Positions 28,482 to 37,200 of a DNA stretch of 60,580 bases are shown piece by piece. The stretch is from NCBI GenBank assembly GCA_013375355.1, contig JABXJV010000137.1:1-60580 (forward strand), read 5' to 3'. The translations under genes were made by a program, and so were the position numbers. The DNA comes from Candidatus Helarchaeota archaeon. GTDB lineage: Archaea > Asgardarchaeota > Lokiarchaeia > Helarchaeales > JABXJV01. Each line of letters begins with the position of its first letter. The stretch's first letter is position 1. The notes under the pieces are model-generated. The model had not been told where the DNA came from and ran no database searches. It saw nothing but the letters and a program-made list of their open reading frames with translations.

Positions 28482-29468
28482 TCATGTTGTTATCCAAGGA
28501 ATTTCAATTTCATCTAATCGCCATTTTGCTTTTACTCTTGATTCTGTTAGATTTAATTTCATACCGTGTTTATGTTGTAAAATTCCTGTCCATGCAATCA
28601 TTACTCCGTTGTCACCTGTTAATTTTGGAGAAACAACATAAAAATCAACATTATGTTCATCTGAAATTGATTTTAACATTTCCTGTAATCGTTTGTTTGC
28701 AGCTACACCTCCCGTTAATAGAATTGAGTCTTTTTCGGTATGTGCTAAAGCTCTTTCTGTTATTTCGGTTAGCATTGAAAAAGTAACTTCTTGTAAACTG
28801 TAACATAGATCATTTAAATCTGCACCCTCCGTAAACTTGTTGTTTGCTGCTGTTAATAATCCCGAATAGGATAAATCCATTCCTTTAACAACATAAGGTA
28901 ATTTTGTAAATTTCTTCCCTTTTTTTGCTAATTTTTCAATCTTGGGTCCTCCGGGATGTTGTAATCCAGTATGTCTTGCAAATGTGTCTAGCAGGTTTCC
29001 GATTGGAATATCTAAAGTTTCTCCAAATATTCTATATCTACCTTCTTCAAATCCTGTTACCATTGTATTCCCGCCAGAAACGTATAATATAATCGGATCA
29101 ATTTCATTTTCAATCTCTTTTCTTCCAATCTCGATATGGGCTAGACAGTGATTTACACCCACTAAATCTTTGGATAACAACTGGGAAAGTGACCTAGCAG
29201 CAACTGCTACAGATCTCAAGCATGGTCCTAATCCAGGTCCTTGCGAAAAAGCAATTAAATCGATATCTTTTAAACTCAAATTTGCTTGCTCTAGGGCTTT
29301 AGCTAATAAAGGTTTAAAATATTTAGTGTGATGTTCTACTGCCTCTCTTGGATGTATCCCACCGGTTTTAGGAATATATTCTTCACTTATATTTACTAAT
29401 ATTTTTTCATCTTGGATAATTCCAAATCCTAAAGTATGTGCAGTTCCTTCTATTCCTAAACAAATCAT
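28482..29468 (-). CDS. kae1: KEOPS subunit Kae1, tRNA threonylcarbamoyladenosine transferase
   Basis: The 328-residue protein starts MICLGIEGTAHTLGFGII, typical of Kae1/TsaD. It has the metal-binding His pair in VNHCLAHIEIGR, YVSGGNTMV in the ASKHA ATP site, and LLTGGVAANKRLQEML. It transfers threonylcarbamoyl to A37 of ANN-decoding tRNAs. It is upstream of and adjacent to bud32 on the minus strand. Confidence 0.96.
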   Translation of the reverse strand: MICLGIEGTAHTLGFGIIQDEKILVNISEEYIPKTGGIHPREAVEHHTKYFKPLLAKALEQANLSLKDIDLIAFSQGPGLGPCLRSVAVAARSLSQLLSKDLVGVNHCLAHIEIGRKEIENEIDPIILYVSGGNTMVTGFEEGRYRIFGETLDIPIGNLLDTFARHTGLQHPGGPKIEKLAKKGKKFTKLPYVVKGMDLSYSGLLTAANNKFTEGADLNDLCYSLQEVTFSMLTEITERALAHTEKDSILLTGGVAANKRLQEMLKSISDEHNVDFYVVSPKLTGDNGVMIAWTGILQHKHGMKLNLTESRVKAKWRLDEIEIPWITT

Positions 29469-29516
29469 TTATTATCACTATATTATCAAAAACTATAAGT
29501 ATCGAAGAATTGGAAC

Positions 29517-29852
29517 TTACATTGATATTTCTTCTATTACCCAAAAATTTGTATGTGCGCCTATTTTACCTTTTTTAGCTAATAATGGTGGTATTTTTTT
29601 AGTAGGATCACCAAAAATTAATTTTTTCAATTCTCCAATTTTATTTTCTTTTTTAAGATATTCAACAAAATCTCTTAATAAGTAGATATTTCTGTTATTA
29701 GGAGCTACATCAAATCCTCTATTCGTTGTTGAAGTTATTAAACCTACAATTGAATAAATTTTAGTTTTAGCATTGGGAATTCTAGAGAATTTAGCAGTGA
29801 TATAGCTAAAATTTAAATCTTTTGAAAGTACTCTTTCAATTCTCATATCCAT
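29517..29852 (-). CDS. Unrecognised small protein upstream of kae1, N-terminus probably longer
   Basis: From the ATG at 29852 the protein has 111 residues. It contains KIYSIVGLITSTTNRGFDVA and ends with PPLLAKKGKIGAHTNFWVIEE. The frame stays open 36 codons further upstream, to the stop of the membrane-protein gene at 29961. It reads as plausible alternating strand residues (YVFECKVTSQ, HIISKAKFSIKNKE) but contains no ATG, GTG or TTG, so another near-cognate start is possible. I do not recognise the family. It is on the same strand between kae1 and a membrane-protein gene. Confidence 0.5.
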   Translation of the reverse strand: MDMRIERVLSKDLNFSYITAKFSRIPNAKTKIYSIVGLITSTTNRGFDVAPNNRNIYLLRDFVEYLKKENKIGELKKLIFGDPTKKIPPLLAKKGKIGAHTNFWVIEEISM

Positions 29853-29960
29853 TATCTTGACTTCCTTATTTTTAATACTAAATTTAGCCTTGCTTATTAT
29901 GTGTAAATTAGACTTTATATTTCCTTGTGAGGTAACTTTACACTCGAAGACATAATTGAG

Positions 29961-30782
29961 TTATTTAGGAATAAATTTTGGCAATTTCCAATTATAAAAA
30001 TATGATAAAATAAGGTACATACATATAAGAATAATGCAAAACCATCCAAAATAGATTAGATAGGGAATATTATAAGGTCCTAAAAGCATTAATGGATTAT
30101 TTGAATTGTAGCTCCATATTGGAGAATGAGAAACAACGCCCCAAAATTCTATTCCCCAGCCCAAGGGCGTAATAGTGAGAGCGGAAGCTACGATTAAAAC
30201 AAATTTTTCAAAATTTGTTAATTGTTTATTTTTCTTCCTTTCAAAAATGAGCAAACATACTATTATGCCATAAAGCATCACTCCAATCCAAAGAAGATAA
30301 GTATAAAATGGAAGTCCAATTATGTCAAAAATATGCCAAGTATGACTAAGTAATACGCCTTGGTTATTTTGCAGCGAATAATTAATATAATATCCAACAG
30401 AAATTATTGCAAGACCCCAAGAAACAGGAAATGTATAAATCGCTGCTACCTCTAAAAATATTTTCATTTTTTTATTTCTTGTTAAAGGTGAATTTGTCCT
30501 ATTTACTAATTCCAAAAGACGAGTTATTGTAATAGAACCATAAAGCATAACGAAGAACCAGCCAAACCAAATTGGTAATGGAAGCCCAAAAATCGGAATT
30601 AATTGCTTTATTGAATAGGAGAAAAAACCTAATTGTATGGATATTATTTCCAAAACCCATCCTATAGGTGCTGAAAGAAAAGTTGCTAATATAATACTTT
30701 TTTTATTTCTACAAATCAAAAAAAATCCAATATCTCCAGCTACGATAGTTGTTGCGAAAATTTGTGTAATTACATGAACCAT
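29961..30782 (-). CDS. Polytopic membrane protein with internal repeats
   Basis: The 273-residue protein has seven to eight hydrophobic helices. A motif of the form G-L-P-x-x-x-x-x-G-W-x-x-x-M-L-Y-G recurs three times (LPLPIWFGWFFVMLYG, LPFYTYLLWIGVMLYG, NIPYLIYFGWFCIIL). Each is preceded by a conserved G-W-x-x-E or G-W-x-x-x-x element, so it looks like a repeat-built transporter or lipid-modifying enzyme. A resemblance to carotenoid-type DUF422 proteins crossed my mind but cannot be supported. The gene is an insertion within an otherwise translational gene block. Confidence 0.55.
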   Translation of the reverse strand: MVHVITQIFATTIVAGDIGFFLICRNKKSIILATFLSAPIGWVLEIISIQLGFFSYSIKQLIPIFGLPLPIWFGWFFVMLYGSITITRLLELVNRTNSPLTRNKKMKIFLEVAAIYTFPVSWGLAIISVGYYINYSLQNNQGVLLSHTWHIFDIIGLPFYTYLLWIGVMLYGIIVCLLIFERKKNKQLTNFEKFVLIVASALTITPLGWGIEFWGVVSHSPIWSYNSNNPLMLLGPYNIPYLIYFGWFCIILICMYLILSYFYNWKLPKFIPK

Positions 30783-30843
30783 ATCTAAACCGGAAAATGA
30801 TTTTAATAAAAAAATCTTAAAAATTTTTAATTAATTATTGAAA

Positions 30844-31113
30844 TTATTTTATACTCTTTTTCTTAGGTTTCGCTGTTGTCTTAGCTGGCTTAGCTTTACG
30901 TTTAGCTTTTTTTTCTGTGTCTTTAGGTTGTTCTTTTACTTTTTTTGGTGGTTTTTTCTTAAATTCAGTAAAACCACAATGACCACAAACTATTCGATCA
31001 TACATTTCCGCCATGAATGTTCCAGGACCACATCTTGGACAAAATTTTCTCGTTCTTTTTATAGTTTTTCCATCTTCAGAGATTTTATAAAATTTTCCTA
31101 CCCCTTTCGACAA
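30844..31113 (-). CDS. rps27ae: Ribosomal protein eS31 (S27Ae) with basic tail
   Basis: The 89-residue protein contains the S27Ae zinc ribbon: [12 protein letters not shown], then [11 protein letters not shown]. It is preceded by [14 protein letters not shown] Lys/Pro/Ala-rich C-terminal extension of about 30 residues is longer than in most archaea. In eukaryotes this protein is made as a ubiquitin fusion; no ubiquitin is attached here. The start is TTG. It is three bases downstream of eS24. Confidence 0.93.
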   Translation of the reverse strand: MSKGVGKFYKISEDGKTIKRTRKFCPRCGPGTFMAEMYDRIVCGHCGFTEFKKKPPKKVKEQPKDTEKKAKRKAKPAKTTAKPKKKSIK

Positions 31114-31116
31114 TAC

Positions 31117-31419
31117 TTATCCCTCTTTCTTACTTTCTGTTTTTTCTTGATTTCTTTTAATAATATGTTTTGGTTCAATAAGTTTAGCTCGTTCTTCTGA
31201 TTCATAAATCCTTACAAGCCCTAGAGTTTTAGGTAATCCAAATTTAGAATTCAAAGATTTAATATAAGTGTTCTCTAATGGTACATTAAATTGAGCTGCA
31301 ATTTTTTTACGTATTTCAAATCGAGTTGGTGTACTTTTTTTATCATGTTCAATTTCAAAAGATATTTCCTTTCTTTTTAATAAAACATTTTCTTTTTCTG
31401 AAAGGATATTAATAGACAA
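31117..31419 (-). CDS. rps24e: Ribosomal protein eS24
   Basis: The 100-residue protein matches eS24: ENVLLKRKEISFEIEHDKKS, TPTRFEIRKKIAAQFNVP, and SKFGLPKTLGLVRIYESEE. The start is TTG behind GGTGAT. It lies between the dephospho-CoA kinase and eS31 genes, in the gene order usual for archaea. Confidence 0.94.
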   Translation of the reverse strand: MSINILSEKENVLLKRKEISFEIEHDKKSTPTRFEIRKKIAAQFNVPLENTYIKSLNSKFGLPKTLGLVRIYESEERAKLIEPKHIIKRNQEKTESKKEG

Positions 31420-31438
31420 TTATTATCACCATTTATTG

Positions 31439-31981
31439 CTAAATTTTATTCATCTGATCAATATAACCTTGAAATTCTTTCTTTTTTTCATCATTAACTT
31501 TGATCATTACAACTCCAGAAGGTCCTGCTATGGGGGGTTGTCCATAAAACACTAATGACCCATTAGGTGCGAGCATTACTGCAGGTAGGGCCAATAAATC
31601 TTCTTCGCCTTCTACTCGAATTTCAACTAATTGTTTAAGTAAATAAGCTTTTTTTAAGATTTCCCAGCTATTTTTTTCAATTAAAGCTGGGCGATTTTTT
31701 AAATGTAATATATGTTTTCCAGATTTTCCAATAGTTTCCTCTGAAGTTCGCAATGTTTTTCCATCTACTATAAAAACATTTAACTCAACATTCGCTTGTA
31801 ACAGATTTCTGGAAACAATATCTCCAACAGCAACTATTAAAGGAGGATTTAATTCCCCTATATATTTCTTAGCAATTTTTATAGTTTCTTCAGGTTCGCC
31901 CTCAATCAAAATGCCCAAGGGCTTTTTTAAAACTTGTCTTAAATGCTTAGTTATTTCTAAAGTATATTCCAAGTTATTCAC
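31439..31981 (-). CDS. GTP-dependent dephospho-CoA kinase (archaeal DUF359)
   Basis: The 180-residue protein belongs to PF04019. Family residues include GILIEGEPEETI, LIVAVGDIVSRNLL, NVFIVDGKTLRT and GEEDLLALPAVMLAPNGSLV, with the acidic GEEDL active-site motif. It performs the last step of coenzyme A synthesis in archaea using GTP. The start is GTG. It is 13 bases downstream of spt4 in the conserved rpo7-spt4-DPCK-eS24-eS31 string. Confidence 0.92.
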   Translation of the reverse strand: MNNLEYTLEITKHLRQVLKKPLGILIEGEPEETIKIAKKYIGELNPPLIVAVGDIVSRNLLQANVELNVFIVDGKTLRTSEETIGKSGKHILHLKNRPALIEKNSWEILKKAYLLKQLVEIRVEGEEDLLALPAVMLAPNGSLVFYGQPPIAGPSGVVMIKVNDEKKKEFQGYIDQMNKI

Positions 31982-31994
31982 TTAATTTAGAAAT

Positions 31995-32180
31995 TTAACG
32001 AACTTTTAAAGCATATTTGCCAGGCTCGTTAACATTTAATTTACTTGCTATTAAGGAATTTTCAGGATTGACAATTACGACAATACCTATGAAATTCTCT
32101 GATAAATTCGAAGTTTTACATTTTGGACAGTGACTCTTATCCGTTATTCGATGACAAGTTCTACACGCTTTTTCTTTAAT
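31995..32180 (-). CDS. spt4: Transcription elongation factor Spt4 (RpoE2), ATT start
   Basis: This 61-residue protein reads (M)KEKACRTCHRITDKSHCPKC, the four-Cys zinc finger of Spt4, and ends SKLNVNEPGKYALKVR, also typical. Spt4 pairs with Spt5 (37906-38520) to raise RNA polymerase processivity. There is no ATG, GTG or TTG anywhere before the zinc finger. The codon before ATT (32180) is an in-frame TAA. SD GAGGTG (32193-32188) ends seven bases upstream, directly after the rpo7 stop. Position between rpo7 and dephospho-CoA kinase is the conserved archaeal one, which confirms identity. Confidence 0.92.
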   Translation of the reverse strand: MKEKACRTCHRITDKSHCPKCKTSNLSENFIGIVVIVNPENSLIASKLNVNEPGKYALKVR

Positions 32181-32187
32181 TTAAGGA

Positions 32188-32193
32188 CACCTC
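32188..32193 (-). promoter_or_regulatory. Shine-Dalgarno deciding the ATT start of spt4
   Basis: The minus strand reads GAGGTG immediately after the rpo7 stop codon and seven bases before ATT 32180. Confidence 0.75.
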
Positions 32194-32829
32194 TTATCTT
32201 CTACGTTTCCTCTTCCTTTTAGATTCTTTAGGAGGTCTTCTCTTATCACCTTTATCTTCTTTAGGTTTACGTTCAGGTTCGATACCCAGAATTTTATCCT
32301 GTATCCATTCAGTCTTTCCTAAATATGGTGCCCTCATTGTTAATCCTAATTTTCCAGATCTTGAGCCACCTGTTCCTATAGAAACAGCTACAATTCGTGC
32401 ACGTACTTTATCCCCTTCCATAATTACTCTACCCGTTTCTTTTGCTAATAAAGTCCCCTTCTTAATATCAAACGAAATATAGTCATCTGTAACCTGAGAA
32501 ACGTGAATCAAACCATCTAATGGTCCTAGCCGAACAAATAAACCAAATTCTACAATTTCTACAACTTCACCCTCAACAATTTCATACATATCAGGTTTGA
32601 AAGTTAAAACTCGAAAGGTCACGTGATTGAAGCTTGCCCCATTTCCAGGCAAGAGCTTACCGATCCCCACGTCTATGACATCTACCACAGCAATAATAAA
32701 ACCAAGATTTGGTGTAATCTTTTCTTCATACTCAAGCTTAAGGATTTCCGCAGCTACTTCATTTAAATCTCCCCCAAAACGATTAGGGGGAATCCTAACT
32801 ATATCTCTTACGGTAATTAATTTAAACAT
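32194..32829 (-). CDS. rpo7: RNA polymerase stalk subunit Rpo7 (RpoE1)
   Basis: The protein is 211 residues from the ATG at 32829 with AAGGT upstream; another ATG 15 bases earlier is less likely. It contains the RNAP7 N-terminal domain (MFKLITVRDIVRIPPNRFGG) and an S1 OB-fold (YEIVEGEVVEIVEFGLFVRL, LDGLIHVSQVTDDYIS). The C-terminal tail is very basic (KRKRKRRR), an extension beyond the usual ~185-190 residues. With Rpo4 it forms the RNA-binding stalk. It is followed by spt4. Confidence 0.95.
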   Translation of the reverse strand: MFKLITVRDIVRIPPNRFGGDLNEVAAEILKLEYEEKITPNLGFIIAVVDVIDVGIGKLLPGNGASFNHVTFRVLTFKPDMYEIVEGEVVEIVEFGLFVRLGPLDGLIHVSQVTDDYISFDIKKGTLLAKETGRVIMEGDKVRARIVAVSIGTGGSRSGKLGLTMRAPYLGKTEWIQDKILGIEPERKPKEDKGDKRRPPKESKRKRKRRR

Positions 32830-32984
32830 TCTATGACCTTTCATTTAAAATATTGTATTCTTATTTTATACTCTAAATCAACTAATAATTTTACAACCTT
32901 AATTTAAAATTACATTAGAGAATTATACTTCCTTATAAAAATAATTGTTTTAAATATTTCCAATTAAATGATTGTAATTGATTT

Positions 32985-33401
32985 TTAAAATGTAGATCCT
33001 TCAAGCATTAGGTAGGATTTTTGTCTTAAATAAATGATTGGAATTCCTTGACTTTTTAATCTCTTCTTTAATTCCTTATCATTAGTGGCAACAATCCATT
33101 TTTTCTCTTTAGCTATTCTTAAAATAAAATCGTCAATATTTTCTTTCTGCAAAGTAGATTCGTCATAGATTTCACATTTTTCAGCTATTTTTAAAGCCAT
33201 TTGAATTCTTTTTTTCCAACTTACAGAAGTTTTTTTCGCACTTAGCTTTTTTAATTCTTCAATAATTGCTGGAAAAGTCATTATTTTATAATTTGTTTGA
33301 ATTATTCTATCAAATTCTTCAAATATATCAATTTTAAAATCAATTGGGATAAAGAAAAAGTTTGTATCTAAAATTATTCCTATAAATTCCAATTCCTTCA
33401 C
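32985..33401 (-). CDS. PIN-domain ribonuclease-like protein (Fcf1/VapC9-type)
   Basis: The 138-residue protein shows PIN acidic residues: ILDTNFFFIP (first Asp), FPAIIEELKKLS (Glu), and IVATNDKELKKRLKSQGIP (the second Asp pair). It lies between aIF2-gamma and rpo7, where archaea commonly carry a PIN gene related to Fcf1/Utp24, suggesting a role in rRNA processing rather than a toxin; no antitoxin gene is adjacent. The start is GTG. Confidence 0.85.
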   Translation of the reverse strand: MKELEFIGIILDTNFFFIPIDFKIDIFEEFDRIIQTNYKIMTFPAIIEELKKLSAKKTSVSWKKRIQMALKIAEKCEIYDESTLQKENIDDFILRIAKEKKWIVATNDKELKKRLKSQGIPIIYLRQKSYLMLEGSTF

Positions 33402-33424
33402 AATTTATTTTAAAAAAATAGAAA

Positions 33425-34690
33425 TTATTCTATAATAGTTCCATAACCTATTAATCTCCATCGACCAGATATTTGCCTACTAATCGCTACCCGTTGACCA
33501 ACTTCGGCACAAACTGGTCTTTTAAGTGATATTTCGACAATATCCCGCTTTACAGATGTGACAGGCCCTACAGTCATCTCAATTCCAACATTTAGCATCA
33601 TAATTTCTTTAGTTTTAATTTCTTTAACTTTAATTATTTCTCTAGCTCCGACAACTCGTTCTAGTAATTTTTTTTCTAGGCGTAATTGTTGCCAAGTTGG
33701 TGGTAATGTCCCTGGTTTTCCGACCACATTTCCAATTAAACTATCAGCTTTTGTTAAGGCTGGGTCTAATTTAGTTCCAACTCCAATTAATCCTCCAGCA
33801 ACTGCTTCACTCAGACCACTTATGTCTCCCGCTTGAAGAGATGTAACTTCGGTTATTATAGGTTCATATTTGGTCTTATCTTTCATTGGGTTTATAATGC
33901 CAGGTTTAATCTCAATTTGATCTCCTACTTTAACCCTTCCCCTTGCTATTGAACAGCCTAAAACTCCGCCTACTAGTTCTTGGGGCTTAGTACCTGGCTT
34001 ATCAATATCAAATGATCGCGCCACATACATTAGTAACGATTTATCAAGATCTCTTGTTGGGGTTGGTATTTTTTCTTCAATTGCTTGAAGTAGAACATCC
34101 AAATTTGACTTATGAATTGCTGAAATGGGAATTATTGGTATTCCTGTATCTTTTTGTTCTATAAACTTTGCAATATCTTGATAATTTTCCATATTTAGTT
34201 CGAACGAACGTAATTCAATTTTATTTTGAACTGCGATAATATTTTTTACATTAGTAATTTTTATCGTTTCGTAATGTTCCCTTGTTTGGGGCATAGGACA
34301 TTTTTCATTTGCAGCAATAACTATTATAGCACCGTCCATTATAAAAGCACCAGAAATCGTAGTTGCCATAAAAACTTCATGACCTGGAGCATCTACAAAG
34401 GAAATTCTTCGTAATAATTCAAGTTTACTACCGCATTTTTTACATTTATTCTTAGGACTCAAATTCGGAGTAGAATAACATTCTGGAGGTTCGCATGTGG
34501 GACATTTTAATATATCAACATCTGCGTAGCCCAACTTAATTGAAATGCCTCTTTTTATTTCATCGGAGTGTCTATCGGTCCATTCACCAGATAGACTCTG
34601 AACTAGGGTGGTTTTACCATGGTCTACATGACCGATCATACCTATATTTACTTCAGCCTGCCTAGACTGAGCTTTCTTACCCTTGGGCAT
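33425..34690 (-). CDS. aif2g: Translation initiation factor aIF2 gamma subunit
   Basis: The 421-residue GTPase has G1 NIGMIGHVDHGKTTLVQ, G3 FVDAPGHEVFM, G4 VQNKIEL (NKIE), and a zinc knuckle with CPTCEPPECYS and KCKKCGSK, all specific to aIF2-gamma. It delivers Met-tRNAi to the small subunit. The ATG at 34690 is used; a TTG three codons earlier is possible. It is ten bases downstream of eS6 in the classical eS6, aIF2-gamma order. The start-codon choices of this genome (see findings) make this factor worth examining. Confidence 0.96.
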   Translation of the reverse strand: MPKGKKAQSRQAEVNIGMIGHVDHGKTTLVQSLSGEWTDRHSDEIKRGISIKLGYADVDILKCPTCEPPECYSTPNLSPKNKCKKCGSKLELLRRISFVDAPGHEVFMATTISGAFIMDGAIIVIAANEKCPMPQTREHYETIKITNVKNIIAVQNKIELRSFELNMENYQDIAKFIEQKDTGIPIIPISAIHKSNLDVLLQAIEEKIPTPTRDLDKSLLMYVARSFDIDKPGTKPQELVGGVLGCSIARGRVKVGDQIEIKPGIINPMKDKTKYEPIITEVTSLQAGDISGLSEAVAGGLIGVGTKLDPALTKADSLIGNVVGKPGTLPPTWQQLRLEKKLLERVVGAREIIKVKEIKTKEIMMLNVGIEMTVGPVTSVKRDIVEISLKRPVCAEVGQRVAISRQISGRWRLIGYGTIIE

Positions 34691-34699
34691 TTCAATCAA

Positions 34700-35125
34700 T
34701 TATTTTTTAGATTTTTTTTCTTTAGGTTTTTTCTCTACTTTAAAAATAGGTTCTTTGCCCCATTTAGTTATTATAAGATTAATTTGTGCTATATCTTCCG
34801 TGATAATATTTCCTCTTATCATCTTCTTTTTTCTAATTCCTTTCCTTTTTAATTTTGCTGGTTTAAATCCTGGTCCTTTAGAAACAAATAACCTTTTTCG
34901 TATGCCTCCATGAACATCAGGACGCATTGGAACTCCGTCACTATCTGATCCTCCAGATATTTTAAATTCATATCCTTGATATTCAAAAATAGTTCCCGAA
35001 ATGGTTTCTCCTATTTTTAGACCGATTAGACTTCTTATTTTTTCCTCTGAAACTTCCTTCTGAAGGGATTTTCCTAATTTTGGGTCGTTAATAACTATTT
35101 TTATTCCAGCTTGAGCTTTTGACAA
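34700..35125 (-). CDS. rps6e: Ribosomal protein eS6
   Basis: The protein is 141 residues from TTG 35125, which has GAGG eight bases upstream; a TTG at 35146 would add seven residues not usual in the family. Family sequence: IKIVINDPKLGKSLQKEV, SGGSDSDGVPMRPDVHGGIR and KRLFVSKGPGF. It is followed directly by aIF2-gamma. Confidence 0.93.
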   Translation of the reverse strand: MSKAQAGIKIVINDPKLGKSLQKEVSEEKIRSLIGLKIGETISGTIFEYQGYEFKISGGSDSDGVPMRPDVHGGIRKRLFVSKGPGFKPAKLKRKGIRKKKMIRGNIITEDIAQINLIITKWGKEPIFKVEKKPKEKKSKK

Positions 35126-35324
35126 TAATTTAGCCTCTTTTAGCAATTATGAATTTACATAATTTTTCTTACAATAATAATTGGGTTTTTTAATTGTTAA
35201 AATAAATTTTTCGGAGTAAATTTTAATTCCTTATAATTTTAAAATCAAAAATAAATTTAAAAGTAATTAAAACAGTTTTTAAATTAAATTCTACAATAAT
35301 TTTTAGATTATCAATAGATTTAAG

Positions 35325-37112
35325 CTACATACCCCAATATGACTTCGCTTTTCTTTTAATTTTAGCCAATTCCTCCAATAACTCTTGTTCTTCAAAAGGC
35401 AATTCATCCCAAAATTTATTTTTTAGAATTTTAAAATGATGTTCTGGTACATCAACGAGCAATTCATCTTCTTCTTTAAAAGTCCGCCCTACTGTTGCAC
35501 CTCTTATTGAAATTGCGACTTCTTGTCCCGAATTTGCTAAATCTATATTTTGCCCTTTATCTTGGACCTCTCTAATTAATCCGACCATCTTTCCTTCTCC
35601 AGATATTAGCCTATTTTTTGGTTTAACCCTCCCTGTCAAAACTTTAACTCCAACAATAGCGGGATCAGTTCTACGGAATATAAAACCTCTTAATACCTTT
35701 ACTTTGCCTGGTTGTGTCACGTCCTTTAATTGAAGTTTTTTTAATTCTTCTTTTTTATTAAGATACCACTCTTTATAATCTTCGACTAATCTATAAATGA
35801 TTTTATTTTCAAAAATTGGAATTTCTAGAGTTTCTGCTTCTTCTTTTGCGTCTGGTAATAATTTTGTGTTAAAGGATAAAATAACTGCCCTTAAAGGATC
35901 GGATTCTTTTACAACCGATGCTTCAATTATATCACGCTTGGAAATTGCCCCAACATCTGCTATGCGAATTGGTATATCTTCATCCTTAAAAAAATCTACT
36001 ATAGCTTCTAACGAACCTAATGTATCTGCTTTTAGAATCACTCCTGATTTATCAACATCTATTTTTATTCTACTAATTTCACTTTGAACATCTTCAATAA
36101 CATTTGGGATTTCAGATTCATCACTAACACCTCTAAGAGGAGCACCCGCCATTACATCATCCAAATTTGGCCCAACTATTTTAACTCCTGCAGCTGCAGA
36201 AATTCGATCTACTTGAACAAATTTTTCCCTTGGGTCACGTATTTCATCTAGTGGCTTTGGGAGTAATAGAGCACGAATTCTTGTCACTATCGCATCTTCA
36301 GCACCCCCCACCACAATTTTATCATCTTTTTTAATTATCCCCTCATATATAATAGTATCCAAGGTTATTCCTAAACCAGGTTCCTCCTTAACTTCTAAAA
36401 TAGTTCCTTTAGCATTGCCTTTTGATACTTTTATTCTATCTTTTAAATATTGTTGGCTCAAACCAGCTAAAACCATTAATAACTCGGGTATCCCTATGTT
36501 TTCCTTGGCACTAGTTGGAACTATTGCAATGGTTTTTGTGAAATCATCTATGCGATCAAATCTATCTGATTTGTAATTAAGACTTGAAAATTCACCCATT
36601 AATTCATAAATTTTATCATCAACTGCCCTCTGAACGAAAGGGTCCTGAAGGCTAAAGGATTCTAAGAATGAATTTGTATCTTGGGATTTCCAACCGGATA
36701 TTCTGTCAATTTTATTATCAGCAACAAGAAAGGGGGTTTTCCGAGCCTTAAGAATATTAATACTTTCGCGAGTTTGGACTTGGATTCCATCCAGTATATC
36801 AACAACTAGTATTGCAATATCTGCTACAGCTCCTCCTCGACTTCTTAAATTCATAAATGCTGCATGACCCGGAGTATCAATTATAAGTAACCCAGGAATA
36901 TTTAGCTTTGTAATCCCTAACTTTTTCAAAAGAGGACCACAAATTTCTTCTATCGTTGAAGCCGGGAAAAAACTAGCCCCAATATGTTGGGTGATCCCTC
37001 CTGCCTCGCGCTTCTGGACGCTAGTGCCTCGGATCGTATCTAATATACTAGTTTTTCCAGAATCTATGTGACCTAACACGCACACAACCGGTTGTCGAAC
37101 TTCTTGTGTCAT
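35325..37112 (-). CDS. infB: Translation initiation factor aIF5B (IF2-like)
   Basis: The 595-residue protein lacks the long N-terminal extension of eukaryotic eIF5B. It has G1 VCVLGHIDSGKTSILD (GHIDSGKT, with Ser where many GTPases have His), G2 AGGITQHIGA, G3 IDTPGHAAF and G4 ADNKIDRI. Domains II, III and IV follow, with ISKRDIIEASVVKESDPLRA in the middle. It drives subunit joining during initiation. The gene stands between tmk and eS6, preceded and followed by AT-rich gaps of about 90-180 bases. Confidence 0.96.
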   Translation of the reverse strand: MTQEVRQPVVCVLGHIDSGKTSILDTIRGTSVQKREAGGITQHIGASFFPASTIEEICGPLLKKLGITKLNIPGLLIIDTPGHAAFMNLRSRGGAVADIAILVVDILDGIQVQTRESINILKARKTPFLVADNKIDRISGWKSQDTNSFLESFSLQDPFVQRAVDDKIYELMGEFSSLNYKSDRFDRIDDFTKTIAIVPTSAKENIGIPELLMVLAGLSQQYLKDRIKVSKGNAKGTILEVKEEPGLGITLDTIIYEGIIKKDDKIVVGGAEDAIVTRIRALLLPKPLDEIRDPREKFVQVDRISAAAGVKIVGPNLDDVMAGAPLRGVSDESEIPNVIEDVQSEISRIKIDVDKSGVILKADTLGSLEAIVDFFKDEDIPIRIADVGAISKRDIIEASVVKESDPLRAVILSFNTKLLPDAKEEAETLEIPIFENKIIYRLVEDYKEWYLNKKEELKKLQLKDVTQPGKVKVLRGFIFRRTDPAIVGVKVLTGRVKPKNRLISGEGKMVGLIREVQDKGQNIDLANSGQEVAISIRGATVGRTFKEEDELLVDVPEHHFKILKNKFWDELPFEEQELLEELAKIKRKAKSYWGM

Positions 37113-37200
37113 TGTGAAATACCTCTTTTTTGTAAAAATAAAATGAAATAAAAATTATCAACAATTAGTAATTATAGACTTATTAAATAAAAATCCAATT

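Noticed and set aside
30844..31113. Ubiquitin-S27ae fusion or ubiquitin system
   Set aside because: No ubiquitin-like domain precedes eS31, and no E1, E2 or RING gene was found in the window.
32985..33401. PIN protein as a toxin of a toxin-antitoxin pair
   Set aside because: No antitoxin gene next to it, and the position between aIF2-gamma and rpo7 is a conserved housekeeping one.
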